Of a stretch of 64,000 bases of DNA, positions 22,978-33,092 are shown piece after piece. The DNA lies in contig JAPXFQ010000068.1 of the NCBI GenBank assembly GCA_028564705.1, positions 124,001 through 188,000 on the forward strand, read 5' to 3'. A program made the position numbers and the translations under genes. Every line of letters begins with the position of its first letter. Position 1 is the first letter of the stretch. Source of the DNA: Apricaphanius iberus (lineage: Eukaryota; Chordata; Actinopteri; Cyprinodontiformes; Aphaniidae). A model generated the notes under the pieces. That model did no database searches and was not told where the DNA came from. It saw only the letters and a program-made list of their open reading frames with translations.

Positions 22978-23165
22978 ATAGTGCTTTTCCTCTAATACCT
23001 ACTTGACCCAACTCCACTTGGCCCTGCTTAGCCCTACTCAGCCCTGGTTAGTTTTCCACTGCAGGGACCAGACCAGCTTGGACCATCTCAAGTGGGCGGG
23101 CTCATTTTATGTTGGGCGGCCCCAGAGTATTAGCACTGAATAAAACGGCCAATTGTGTCAAATAG
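22978..23165 (+). mobile_element. DNA-transposon end fragment (MITE)
   Basis: TAGTGCTTTTCCTCTAATAC followed by serial CTTGGCCCTGCTTAGCCC-type words matches the end of a common teleost MITE family with GC-rich subterminal repeats. No opposite end was found, so the copy is truncated, perhaps by the piggyBac-like element to its right. Confidence 0.5.
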
Positions 23166-23374
23166 GGTGTCATATCTCATTCAAACACCAATCCACTGGT
23201 CGGTAGACATGTCATATGTCATCACTGAGTCAAAAAAAAGAGATCCTTCTATACAACATTTTTGCGCTTGAGCGCATTGAATCAGTTCCTGCATAGCGGA
23301 TCAAGTGTGCGTCTGAGCTGTTTTTAGTCAGAGCGTTAGTGTAAACATCAGAGAGTATTTACATTATATTATTG

Positions 23375-24271
23375 TGTAATGGCATCAGCGAAGTTTACCC
23401 GCAAGTTTACCCGCAATGAAGTGTTGGATTTTCTATTCGCTGACCCTGATTATGAAGGGGAATATCTGCTTTCAGGACATGACGGTGATTCATTTCGTGA
23501 TCGCGCTTCAGATCGTCCCAGCTTGCAGCTGGACAAAGGGAGAGTTTAGCCCAAGCATAAACTCCTTTGCCCGATGTAGATGGTGGGGATAATGTTTCAC
23601 GGGGTCGGGGTGTTCATCTGAAAGTCAGCAGGCTTGTTAGTGGTTTGGGTAACGAGGCTGGAAATTACGCGGGGGTCCATTCTTTTTACCGCGCTGCCCA
23701 GCTCGCTTCTTTGTCTTCTGACCATGTGCCTCCCCACAATCGTGGCGACAGAAACGTGGTGGAGCAGCTGTCTAAGGTCACTGGAGATGTCAGACGAGGT
23801 AGTAGTGTTTTTAGGACAGTTAGGAGAGGCAGAGGCACGTCTGTGCGAGGCAGATCTGGCCGTGCTACTCTCAGCAGGAGCAGGGGCGGTGGGAGCAGAG
23901 GTGAAGGGAGCAGAGGCGGTGTTGCACACCAGTTTGTTTACTACTTACTATTTACCTGAGCATTCAGTATTGTGCAATATAGCATACAGAAGGTGAGGGA
24001 CGTTTTGGGGAGAAAGAAGTACTGCATTTTATAATCTAAAAATGCGACTTTTCATGAAAATTCTATAATCCAAGATGGCCACCACGCCATATGACGTCAT
24101 AATATGCAAATTAGATGGGGGAATTTAATTTCCACATAAACTTTGGCTCATCCTTAATATTTTTCTAATTTACAGAAAGTTTTTATCTCTTATCACTTTT
24201 AAGGTACAGCCTTTTGAAATTAAGATGTAATAATCAAACGTTTTGAAAAAAAAACTCCGGCGCCTAGAGGG
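23375..24271 (+). mobile_element. piggyBac-like element, 3' end and eroded ORF
   Basis: The right end reads GGCGCCTAGAGGG and abuts TTAA at 24272-24275, the insertion signature of piggyBac-type elements. Upstream, an ATG at 23379 starts a short acidic frame (MASAKFTRKFTRNEVLDFLF, then DPDYEGEY), which resembles the acidic N-terminus of PGBD-like proteins. The frame stops after about 57 codons. No DDD catalytic core is present and no left end was found, so this is a 5'-damaged non-autonomous copy. Confidence 0.5.
23567..23959 (+). pseudogene. RGG-rich ORF in the piggyBac-like element
   Basis: A 130-codon frame ends in a low-complexity tail of RGRG, RGRSGR and GGGSRGEGSRGG motifs (residues about 87-118). 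Some transposon proteins carry such basic RG tracts near the N-terminus. It lies in the same strand as the upstream short frame at 23379 but is separated from it by stops. An overlapping 120-codon frame in another phase is a shadow. Confidence 0.3.
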
Positions 24272-24744
24272 TTAAACTGCCAAAAAAATCCTACAGTTAA
24301 ATATGAGTTGATATGATTAACATTAATTAGTGCAATCTAAAATAACATTATTGTAACTTCATCAACTGTATTTATATTAACTTTAACATGGGTTTGCTGA
24401 ATGCATAGCGCTTTTTATATTTTACTTTCCATTTATCTTTACAAATGTCAGTTTTCCCGGGGATGCACAACATTTGGCTGCATCCCATATAATCTAAAAT
24501 ATAAATCAATTTAGTTTTTCAGACAAATGTTACTTTATAGCAGCCAGGCAAATGTTCCTTTCTTATTTGAAAAGGCTACTAATCCCCGATCTATTGGATA
24601 TCATTTTGGAAAATGAAATTAATAACTATTCAATTGTTTCAGTGAAGAGCCATTAACATGCAAATTCTTAGGCTGCACTATGGATTCTACCATCCAGTGT
24701 GTGCTAAAATGAAATTACAAATCATAATGCGAAGCAGATAAGTT

Positions 24745-25205
24745 ATACATTTTTATTGCACAGGCATAGAAAAACGTTCAGAGACAGAAATCCAGTTGCA
24801 CATGTCTGTGGTTCATAGTGTGTACAATCTCTCCCAGCACCCCGAGGAAGGTTTGATTGAATACAGCATCTTGTCATCTCCTCGCTTTCTAAGCCAGAGC
24901 CCTGCTCCCGTCCTTCAGCTGAACAAACATGTTGATTCTGCCTGTTACCATTTGTATCTTCAAGAAACACTAAACACATCCACTCGCTGCAGTGAGGTTT
25001 AAAAATGGCGGTCTAATTGTTGTTTAAAGACGCTGTGATGTTGCCCAGCCAGTGACTCCGCACTCAAGCCAATCAGTGACCGACAGTCGTCTGACTTCGC
25101 TTTTCAGTCTTTGCTTGGCCCTGTTGGAACCATAGTGAAGCTGGTTCTAAAGCTGGTTTTGGCAGAGGAAAATCAATGGTACCAAGGCAACTCCAACCCT
25201 GCCTC
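24745..25205 (-). mobile_element. Second copy of the 2.1-kb Harbinger-like element
   Basis: Read on the minus strand, GTCGGTCACTGATTGG, then GACCGCCATTTTT, GCAGCGAGTGGATGTGTTTAG, ATTCAATCAAACCTTCCT and CAATAAAA follow the same order as 20910-21710. It lacks the segment equivalent to about 21030-21530 and the whole right half. Both terminal repeats are absent or eroded. Confidence 0.75.
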
Positions 25206-25737
25206 ATTCAAGCTTTGAAGAGGGAATTAAAAGACCATGGAAGTTGGAGTAACACATGGTACACACAAACACTGTAGCAAAGGGTGTAACACAATCAAAT
25301 AGTACTGTACTTACAAAATGTACTGTGCTGCAGTGTTTTTTGTCATGCTGCATATCATGCTTTTAATTCTCATCTGCTTCACTGGTGCCAGGATCTGTTG
25401 ACTAAATGTGTAAAACTTTGATTGTCTTAGTGACATGTAGATGGGGATAAAGACGGTTACTCCCAATCCAATCATTTTAGAACTGCCAGAGGGCACTGTC
25501 ATCAGCTGTTTTTTAATGTAAGCAGAAAAAGTGAGGGCTCCTACATGCAAAATATCCTGTACAGCCTGTAACTGACCAAAGAGATCAGGGTAATCTAAGA
25601 AGATTAGAGAAACTACTCAAATTGTTTTAAGAGCTGTCCAATGCATTAGTGGAAGGATAGTGGGGACCCATCGTCTTTGAGGAAGAAAAGTGTCTGGAAA
25701 AAAATCTTGAATGATCGCGATCACCGATCACTTAAAC

Positions 25738-25957
25738 TAGGGGTCCCCAAATCCAGGCCTCAAGGGCCTGTGCCCTACTAGTTTTGGATGTGTCTCTGCT
25801 CAAACACAACTGATTCAAATTGTCCAGCTTCTTCCTCAGTGTGGCAAAGTTCTTCAGCGGCCTGCTAATGAGCTATAGTTTTCTGGTGTGTTGAACCACA
25901 GAAAGAACAAAAACCTGCAGGATACTGGGCCTCGAATCTTGGATTTGGTGATCCCTG
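25738..25957. mobile_element. hAT-like MITE, about 220 bp
   Basis: The left end TAGGGGTCCCCAAATCC and the right end, reverse complement CAGGGATCACCAAATCC, are imperfect inverted repeats. Each is followed by a CCTCAAGGGCC or CCTCGAATC block. This is a standard teleost hAT-type MITE layout. The flanking 8-bp duplication is not clear because both sides have mutated. Confidence 0.7.
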
Positions 25958-26105
25958 AGGTGAAATCAAATAAAAGAAAAAAAGCAGTAGAACTCAGGGC
26001 TATATTTAATAGTGAAATTAAGAGCATTTCCACACAAACAATGCAAAGGAAACTCAAGGAATTGAGAATGAACAACATTGTAGCCGTAGGAAAATCACTA
26101 ATAAG

Positions 26106-26788
26106 TAGGGGTGGGGGGAAAACATTTTTTTAGTTTTTATTTTACATGGACATGCAGCCTAGGCTTGGAAAAAAAGTTTAAGTTCCCTTTATTATGAAAT
26201 TATTATTATTAAGTATGTAGCAGTTCACTTTAGAAAGTCTACTTTTCATTTATTCTGTTGTAAATGTTTAAGATGTGGGTTGTAGAACATTCAGAAAATT
26301 ATATATCGTTTCAATACTACAGTGAGTTAAAAATCCATCCATCCATCCATTTTCTTAACCACTTAATCCTTTATGGGTCGCGGGGGGGCTGGTGCCTATC
26401 TCCAGCTGTCAACGGGCGAGAGGCGGGGTACACCCTGGACAGGCCGCCAGTCCATCACAGGGCCACATAGAGACAGACAGGACAGACAACCACGCATACC
26501 TAAGGACAATTTGGAGAGATCAATTAACCTGACAGTCATATTGGACTGTGGGAGGAAGCCGGAGTACCCGGAGGGAACCCACGCATGCACGGGGAGACAA
26601 TGCAGAAAGACCCTGGGCCGGGATACAAACCCACAACCTTCTTGCTGCAAGGCAACAGTGGTCATAGTATTCATTGTGAATCGATTCTGAATTGAGAATT
26701 GTTTCTGAATCGAGAATCGATTCTGAATCGAATCCTCACTCCACGAATCAGAATCGAATCGTGAGTTGTTGTAAGATTCACATCCCAA
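26106..26788. mobile_element. hAT-like insertion with 8-bp duplication
   Basis: CTAATAAG (26098-26105) and CTAATCAG (26789-26796) flank the insertion and differ at one base, fitting an 8-bp hAT target duplication. The Tc1 sequence continues across the junction. The right side holds GAATCGATTCTGAATCG-like tandem words (26665-26765). A 320-bp RTE-type tail (26335-26655) lies within the element. Confidence 0.7.
26335..26655 (-). mobile_element. RTE-like 3' end or derived SINE
   Basis: The plus strand starts with an ATCC repeat. It continues through GGGTCGCGGGGGGCTGGTGC, ACACCCTGGACAGGCCGCCA, GGAGGAAGCCGGAGTACCCG and TACAAACCCACAACCTTCTT. Read on the minus strand, this is the standard teleost RTE-type 3' unit ending in an ATGG-like repeat. 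The body is complete at about 320 bp. Confidence 0.7.
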
Positions 26789-27119
26789 CTAATCAGTGAC
26801 GCAAAACAAAGAAAAGAAAAGACATGAATTTGCTAGGGAGCATGAAATGGACTCTGGTGCAATGGAAGAAAGTCTTGTGGTCTGATGATTCCAGATGTAC
26901 CCTGTTCCAGAGTGAAGGGTACATCAGCGTAAGAAGAGAGGCAGATGAAGTGATGTACCCATCATGCTTTGTGCCTACTGTACAAGCCTGTTGGGGCAAT
27001 AAAATGATCTGTATAAACTGTATAAATATAGTACAAACTAGGATTCTGATTAGTCATCTAAACTGGTGTGAAGCACAATAAACATTACAATTTTTATGTC
27101 CTGTCTTTACATAAACAGT

Positions 27120-29150
27120 GTCTGAAAATACCTGTAGACTGAATTGTCCCTATTTATTTCTCTTAAATTGCTATGTTTACACTATATACCTATACACTGC
27201 GAGCGCCTGAAAACAAAAGTCAGATTTCTTGTTTGTGCACATAACCTTTCCCAATGAAACAATTCCGATTCTAATCTTAATAATTCATAATTTAACAAGG
27301 AGATAATTACTTTATAACATGTAGCCTGTTGATATGAATAGTTTTGTTTTCCCTCTGTAAATAAAATCATAATTCAAAACAGCTTTTTGTATTGGTTCTA
27401 TTTGTAGTTTACTGATATTAATTTTTTCAAGAAAAATTAAACAAAAGCATAGAATCTGTAAAGGGGCACATTTTGTATAAAATAAAATTATAGTATTGAA
27501 ATAGCACTGCATGAATAGACTGAACTAAATTAAATTGAAAATATAATATGGCACAGAAACTGCATTTGAGATGTAACCCTATGTCATAAAAAGCAAAATT
27601 TTGACCATGATCTAATTTCATCTGACCCCAACCTTAATTACTAATCATAACTCAGGTTTTTATCTTGTCTTTCACTTGAGAAAGCAGAAGTAGTCTTTTA
27701 TTTGAAATGAGCATCTAAGGAACAAACATTTTGCAAACATTTTATGTGAAAGCAGATCTATCTTTCAATGCATCAGTCACAGGAAATCATGAGTAAGGAA
27801 GACTATGATGCTTAACATATCTTTGCAGCACACAAGGAACTTGCTTTTGCTGCATGTCTAAGCAAAATTCAATAAGCAAAACTGTTTTTTTCAGTTGGAC
27901 AGCTAACAGCATGAAGATGAATAAAAATAGTTTTTTTATTTTTTTTAAGTTTTTAATACAACTCTTTAATACATTCTAAAAGAATCAGTACATTAGAGTA
28001 TGTTGCCTCAGTATGGTTGACTGTCATTGTAGAGTTAGGTCCTAAGTTATTTTTAATTTATTTTCTTTCATGTAGGTTAATTTGTACCATACATTTGTGT
28101 TTGGGTCTGCAGTATTAATCAAATAGATATTGACCAAACTGTGGACCAAATATAATTTATTGTGAAAACAGTTACTAAGTTCAATTAGGAGTTTATTGTT
28201 GCCCTCTCCGATTAACTTTTACTTTTTTAAACCTTTCTTTCTAAACAATATTCTGGAACAACCCATTATGACGTGCATTGGAACAAATATGCACAGCATT
28301 TGCCCTCAAATGAAGGGATTATTTTTCTTTTTTTTACATTTTTGTGTCAAAGAATAAAAAACTTCATTGCTACTATTATGAACTGCTTCAGTTAATGATC
28401 AAGCTGTACAGGATCAGCAGCTTACACTTGATGACTGATGGGTCTATTTGTTCTCTTTCATTCTGCTCTACCTACTATTCCTACCCAGAACAGCTACCAT
28501 TTCAAACATGCCTGTGCATGAAAATGAGAAAAAGCACTCAGCCACAGAGCATCTTGATATCCAATTGTCAATAAAATGCCCCCAAAAAAGTCTCTCACAT
28601 TTAAATAGCAGAAGGCTGTTTACATGCGCTTCTAAATTTAGCTCTAGCAATAATCGAGCTAATATCTTCACCAGAATGGTAGACTTTATCTGAGTTTATG
28701 TGCAAGTAAGAAAATCAAATTATTGACAAAGTGCATTAAATTCAACAATAGTAGGTGACTTTTTTTTGTGCTGGAATTTTTTTGGTTGGCTCTAAGAATC
28801 ATACAGTTAGTAGATAAATAGTGGCATCAGTGAAGTAGACAGATTAAAAGCATAATATGCAGAATAAGTGAAGAAATGAAAGACAGCAGCACTGCACCAA
28901 AGTACTTTTTTTATGCCTGGTATTATTGGATTTTGTTACACATTTTGTTGCTACTCTGTTGTTGACGTTCCCTCTTCTTCTGTCTTATCCCTTCTGGAAG
29001 GGGGAGTGCCCTGGCTAGTCATAGGTCGATAAATGTAGGATTTTATTTTGGTGCAGAGAAATTACTTTTTCTAACCACATTGCCTGGATGTGTTGGACTG
29101 AATAAAAGGCCAGTTTGGTTTGACGTCAGCCAGACTAAGATGTTAACATG
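27120..29150. other. AT-rich non-coding DNA, no gene seen
   Basis: Only chance frames below 85 codons. No terminal repeats, RNA genes or protein signatures recognised. Confidence 0.45.
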
Positions 29151-29214
29151 CATTTCAATAGAGCAAATTTAATCGTAGTAAGGCAAAAAAAAAAAAAAAG
29201 CGGTTTTGAGACTT

Positions 29215-29590
29215 TATCCTCACTTCCTTATGGGTTTCCTCTCGGTCCACCACCACTATTTCACCTGAAACCAGAACCAAGAAGTCAGTATTCACTCACC
29301 ACTGCTCCTAGGCATCAGAGTCCTACTCACCTCTCCTCCAAGCTCCGTTATCCTCTCTCAGACTGTAAGCAATATTATTATCTTCAGAACATCAACTCGC
29401 AACTGTCATTGTAACTCTCCCCTTACATCTGCTAAGATTTTCCGAGTCCCTGGTTCCTGGCGCCTCCGCCCTTGTTCTCCCAAGACGACCCTGAAATCCA
29501 CTTAAAAAATAAACTCTGATAAAATATTCTTGGTCTGTGGTTGTGCTGTTATTGAGTAAAATAACCAAACATGTCACTTCTTTCCCCTCA
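29215..29590 (+). mobile_element. LTR-like repeat, copy 2, with polyA signal
   Basis: Collinear with 10880-11115 (CACCTGAAACCAGAAC, GTCAGTATTCACTCACCAC, ATCAGAGTCCTACTCACC, AATATTATTATCTTCAGAAC). It runs on through AATAAACTCTGATAAAATAT to a GT-rich stretch and ACATGTCAC, the layout of an R-U5 end of an LTR. No coding or primer-site sequence follows, so it may be a solo or truncated LTR. Confidence 0.5.
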
Positions 29591-29599
29591 CTGCTGTGA

Positions 29600-30085
29600 A
29601 AGATCTTTTCTGTCAAACTGTTGCTCAATTTAGGTCAAAGTAGGATTAGCTTCTAGATCCTAGTGTTACATCTTTAATGATACATCAGTTGTAACACCTT
29701 TGTGTGGTCAGCCTGAGTGAATGAGGCGTTAGAGATACAACAAGATGTACTACGGATGGTGAACTAGTGTTGCAACTGGATTCATAAATAATACTTCTTC
29801 CAGGGTTATTTGGACAAATTATTTAATACAGATCGAGGAAAACTATTAGGACGGTTTTGCCAACTGACACCCCTTTGGTTTGATGTTTTGGCTGGGGAGC
29901 TTGTAAAACCATCAATACAGTTCTTCAGATGCGCTCCATAGATATTTATTTGTATGACAGTGACTTTAGACGGCAAGCCTTGAGAGGCTGACAGAGGGCG
30001 GATATCCGCAAAATTACAGAGAGTTTCTTTAATGTAGCTGTAGGTGAATTGCTCATTACAAATGTTGGTGTCAGATCTGAGCAAA
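29600..30085. other. Non-coding DNA, no gene seen
   Basis: The frame at 29806-30084 (minus, 92 codons) shows no recognised domain. This is the left flank of the nested block. Confidence 0.4.
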
Positions 30086-31806
30086 TATGGAAAGCCAAAG
30101 TGTTCAAAATTAAATAAATAAATAAAACATTATGAAATAAATATCAGCATGAATTAATATTAAGTAAATATATAATTTGACAAGGAAATAGTCAAAAAAG
30201 GAATTCTGTTAAAATGCAATGCCCAATATTTATATATTTAAATTTTAGAATATATATTGGTATTATTTTATATATATTCAATTAAATATTTATTCCACTG
30301 CCATTTTTTTCATACTATAGTTTATTTTTAGTTCTTTTAATTTAATGTAATCAGTTTTTATTCAAAAATCTCCTTTTTTTTTACAAAGTTAGCTTTTATT
30401 TCATGATAGGGTTTTTTTTCACAATGGTGTATTTATTTCAAAATGCCATTTAACATAATGTCTTAGCCAGCCAATCAGAATTAGCTGTTGCGACCTGGAT
30501 ACTGATTGGTTGTTGCTTAAACATGATGTTCCTGCAGGAGGAAAATGGCGAGGACCGGCTAAAAAAGTTTAATACTGTTATTGAATTTAATGCCTTTAGG
30601 ATTTTATGTATGGCTTTATAATTCTTATAATACTGGCAGAATATTTGATCACTTTTGTAATGGGGATGTCTAATCCAAACAGCCGATGCTGCGCCAGTGT
30701 TCTAGGTGTAAAGCTGCTCAGGGCGCCATGCCCGTGATTAGACTGGGGAAAAAACTCAGGTCAGCTGTTTGGTACGATCATTAAAACATTTCAGAAATAA
30801 CACAGAACACGTTTAAATAATCTCCCTTTAACTGACTGTAGCTAACAACCAACCAGGGCTTCTCCCGTCTCCTCCTAGTTGTGCTGGACAAAACAAAAAA
30901 GATAACAGCAGAACTCCAGTGCTACTGTCAAACAGCTGAGAGCTGAACCTGGGATCATTTCAGATTATATCATCCAGATGAATCAAGATGGGTCTCTGAA
31001 ACGGTTCATGATAAATTGTTTCTCTCAATATGACCTGTTAGAGCAACCAGAGCTGAACAAAGTTCCAGCAGCTCCGACCCTTTACTTAGCATGCTGCTAG
31101 CTGCTCACAGAGCCACAACAACGGCTATGCAGGAAGACTAATCTTAGTTCCAGCCAATCAGCGTCCAGGTCTCAACCGCTGATTGTGATTGGCTGACGGA
31201 CGACTTCAGTTCTTAAATGGCTTTTTGAAATAAATACCATTATAAAAAACCTCATTATGAAATAAACCTGACTTTGGGTAAATGAGAGATTGAAATTAAA
31301 ACTGATGGAATTAAATAAAAATGTCTTGAAATAATTTATATTATTATGAAGTAAATTGCAGTGAAATAAATATTTAATTAAAAGTATATATATACACTAC
31401 CGTTCAAAAGTTTGGGGTCACATTGAAATGTCCTTATTTTTGAAGGAAAAGCACTGTACTTTTCAATGAAGATAACTTTAAACTAGTCTTAACTTTAAAG
31501 AAACACACGCTATACATTGCTAATGTGGTAAATGACTATTCTAGCTGCAAATGTCTGGTTTTTGGTGCAATATCTACATAGGTGTATAGAGGCCCATTTC
31601 CAGCAACTATCACTCCAGTGTTCTAATGGTACAATGTGTTTGCTCATTGGCTCAGAAGGCTAATTGATGATTAGAAAACCCTTGTGCAATCATGTTCACA
31701 CATCTGAAAACAGTTTAGCTCGGTACAGAAGCTACAAAACTGACCTTCCTTTGAGCAGATTGAGTTTCTGGAGCATCACATTTGTGGGGTCAATTAAACG
31801 CTCAAA

Positions 31807-32459
31807 ATGGCCAGAAAAAGAGAACTTTCATCTGAAACTCGACAGTCTATTCTTGTTCTTAGAAATGAAGGCTATTCCATGCGAGAAATTGCTAAGAAAT
31901 TGAAGATTTCCTACAACGGTGTGTACTACTCCCTTCAGAGGACAGCACAAACAGGCTCTAACCAGAGTAGAAAAAGAAGTGGGAGGCCGCGTTGCACAAC
32001 TGAGCAAGAAGATAAGTACATTAGAGTCTCTAGTTTGAGAAACAGACGCCTCACAGGTCCCCAACTGGCATCTTCATTAAATAGTACCCGCAAAACACCA
32101 GTGTCAACATCTACAGTGAAGAGGCGGCTGCGGGATTCTGGGCTTCAGGGCAGAGTGGCAAAGAAAAAGCCATATCTGAGACTGGCCAATAAAAGAAAAA
32201 GATTAAGATGGGCAAAAGAACACAGACATTGGACAGAGGAAGACTGGAAAAAAGTGCTGTGGACGGATGAATCCAAGTTTGAGGTGTTTGGATCACAAAG
32301 AAGAACGTTTGTGAGACGCAGAACAACTGAAAAGATGCTGGAAGAATGCCTGACGCCATCTGTTAAGCATGGTGGAGGTAATGTGATGGTCTGTGGTTGC
32401 TTTGGTGCTGGTAAGGTGGGAGATTTGTACAGGGTAAAAGGGATTCTGAATAAGGAAGG
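31807..32459 (+). pseudogene. DD38E transposase, N-terminal part
   Basis: Codons 1-217, plus two bases of codon 218, of a Tc1-like transposase that would cut and paste DNA at TA sites. It starts MARKRELSSETRQSILVL. A bipartite HTH region runs through about residue 110, with the GRPR motif between the two HTH parts at residues 59-62. The first catalytic aspartate is in LWTDESKFEVFG at residue 154 (codon 32266-32268). SVKHGGGNVMVCGCFGAGK follows. The frame has no stop or shift before the LTR insertion point. The start is the first ATG after a leader of about 410 bp. The native gene is inactivated only by the insertion. Confidence 0.9.
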
Positions 32460-33059
32460 TGTAGAATTAAATTTTTGTAAAAAAATAATTCAGTGCATGT
32501 TCAAGCAGAGACAAAATGGAGCCAATTTCCAGTTCTCAGTTTTATTTTAAACAGAATAAGATATTGCAGTTTACAGAGAAACATGCCCATTTTCTCTGGG
32601 CCAGATAAAGACATCTGACAACGAATGGTTTTCATGCCATAACTTTTATAGACATCCAAAAACTTCCCAGGATGTGGGCGTCTCTTCTCCCTCGGAATCT
32701 GCTCCAATCAGAAAAGTTTTTTAAAAGTGTCTTGACCCCGACTGGTCCGTCAAAAATTATGCATTCATAAGATGGAAGTGTCCTCCTCCTGGGTCCAAGT
32801 CAAAAGTTCATTCTGAGTTTTATGGTTTTATGGTCCTCTCAAGCAAACATCCTAGTTTTATGGCCTTGGCTCCTAATCTACAGACATCCTGGTTTTACAG
32901 CATGCAGTAAATTACCCAAGAGTTTTATTGCTTAAAAGCTTACCCCAATTAAAATACTGGTAAGAATGTGTTTTACAACCATGAATCATATAAAACAGAC
33001 TTTTGCCTCTGAATGATTAACTGTATATAAAAATAGCCCCAAAAAAGTAAAATACAACA
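32460..33059 (-). repeat. 3' LTR (minus-strand element)
   Basis: 600 bp, same termini as the 5' LTR. It ends against the AAGG duplication at 32456-32459. It carries single-base indels relative to the other LTR near 32573, 32638 and 32692. A plus-strand AATTAAA-like word and ATAAAA words are present but the real processing signal is not resolved. Confidence 0.92.
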
Positions 33060-33072
33060 ACTCCCTCTTTCA
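33060..33072 (-). other. Polypurine tract
   Basis: Read on the minus strand, GAAAGAGGGAGT directly precedes the 3' LTR start TGTTG. Just beside it, at 33073-33092, is a perfect 9-bp-arm hairpin (AATCTATTT, TC, AAATAGATT). Confidence 0.8.
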
Positions 33073-33092
33073 ATCTATTTTCAAATAGATTG

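Larger units (their letters stand above)
25587..27015 (+). mobile_element. Dead Tc1 copy broken by two insertions
   Basis: Three collinear pieces (about 25587-25737, 25958-26105 and 26789-27015) together follow the transposase gene of a common teleost Tc1 family. The last includes the first catalytic aspartate block (WKKVLWSDDSRCTLFQSEG) and READEVMYPSC. Frame breaks separate them, and the pieces are interrupted by hAT-like elements at 25738 and 26106. Terminal repeats were not found at either side. The C-terminal DE part is missing. Confidence 0.75.
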
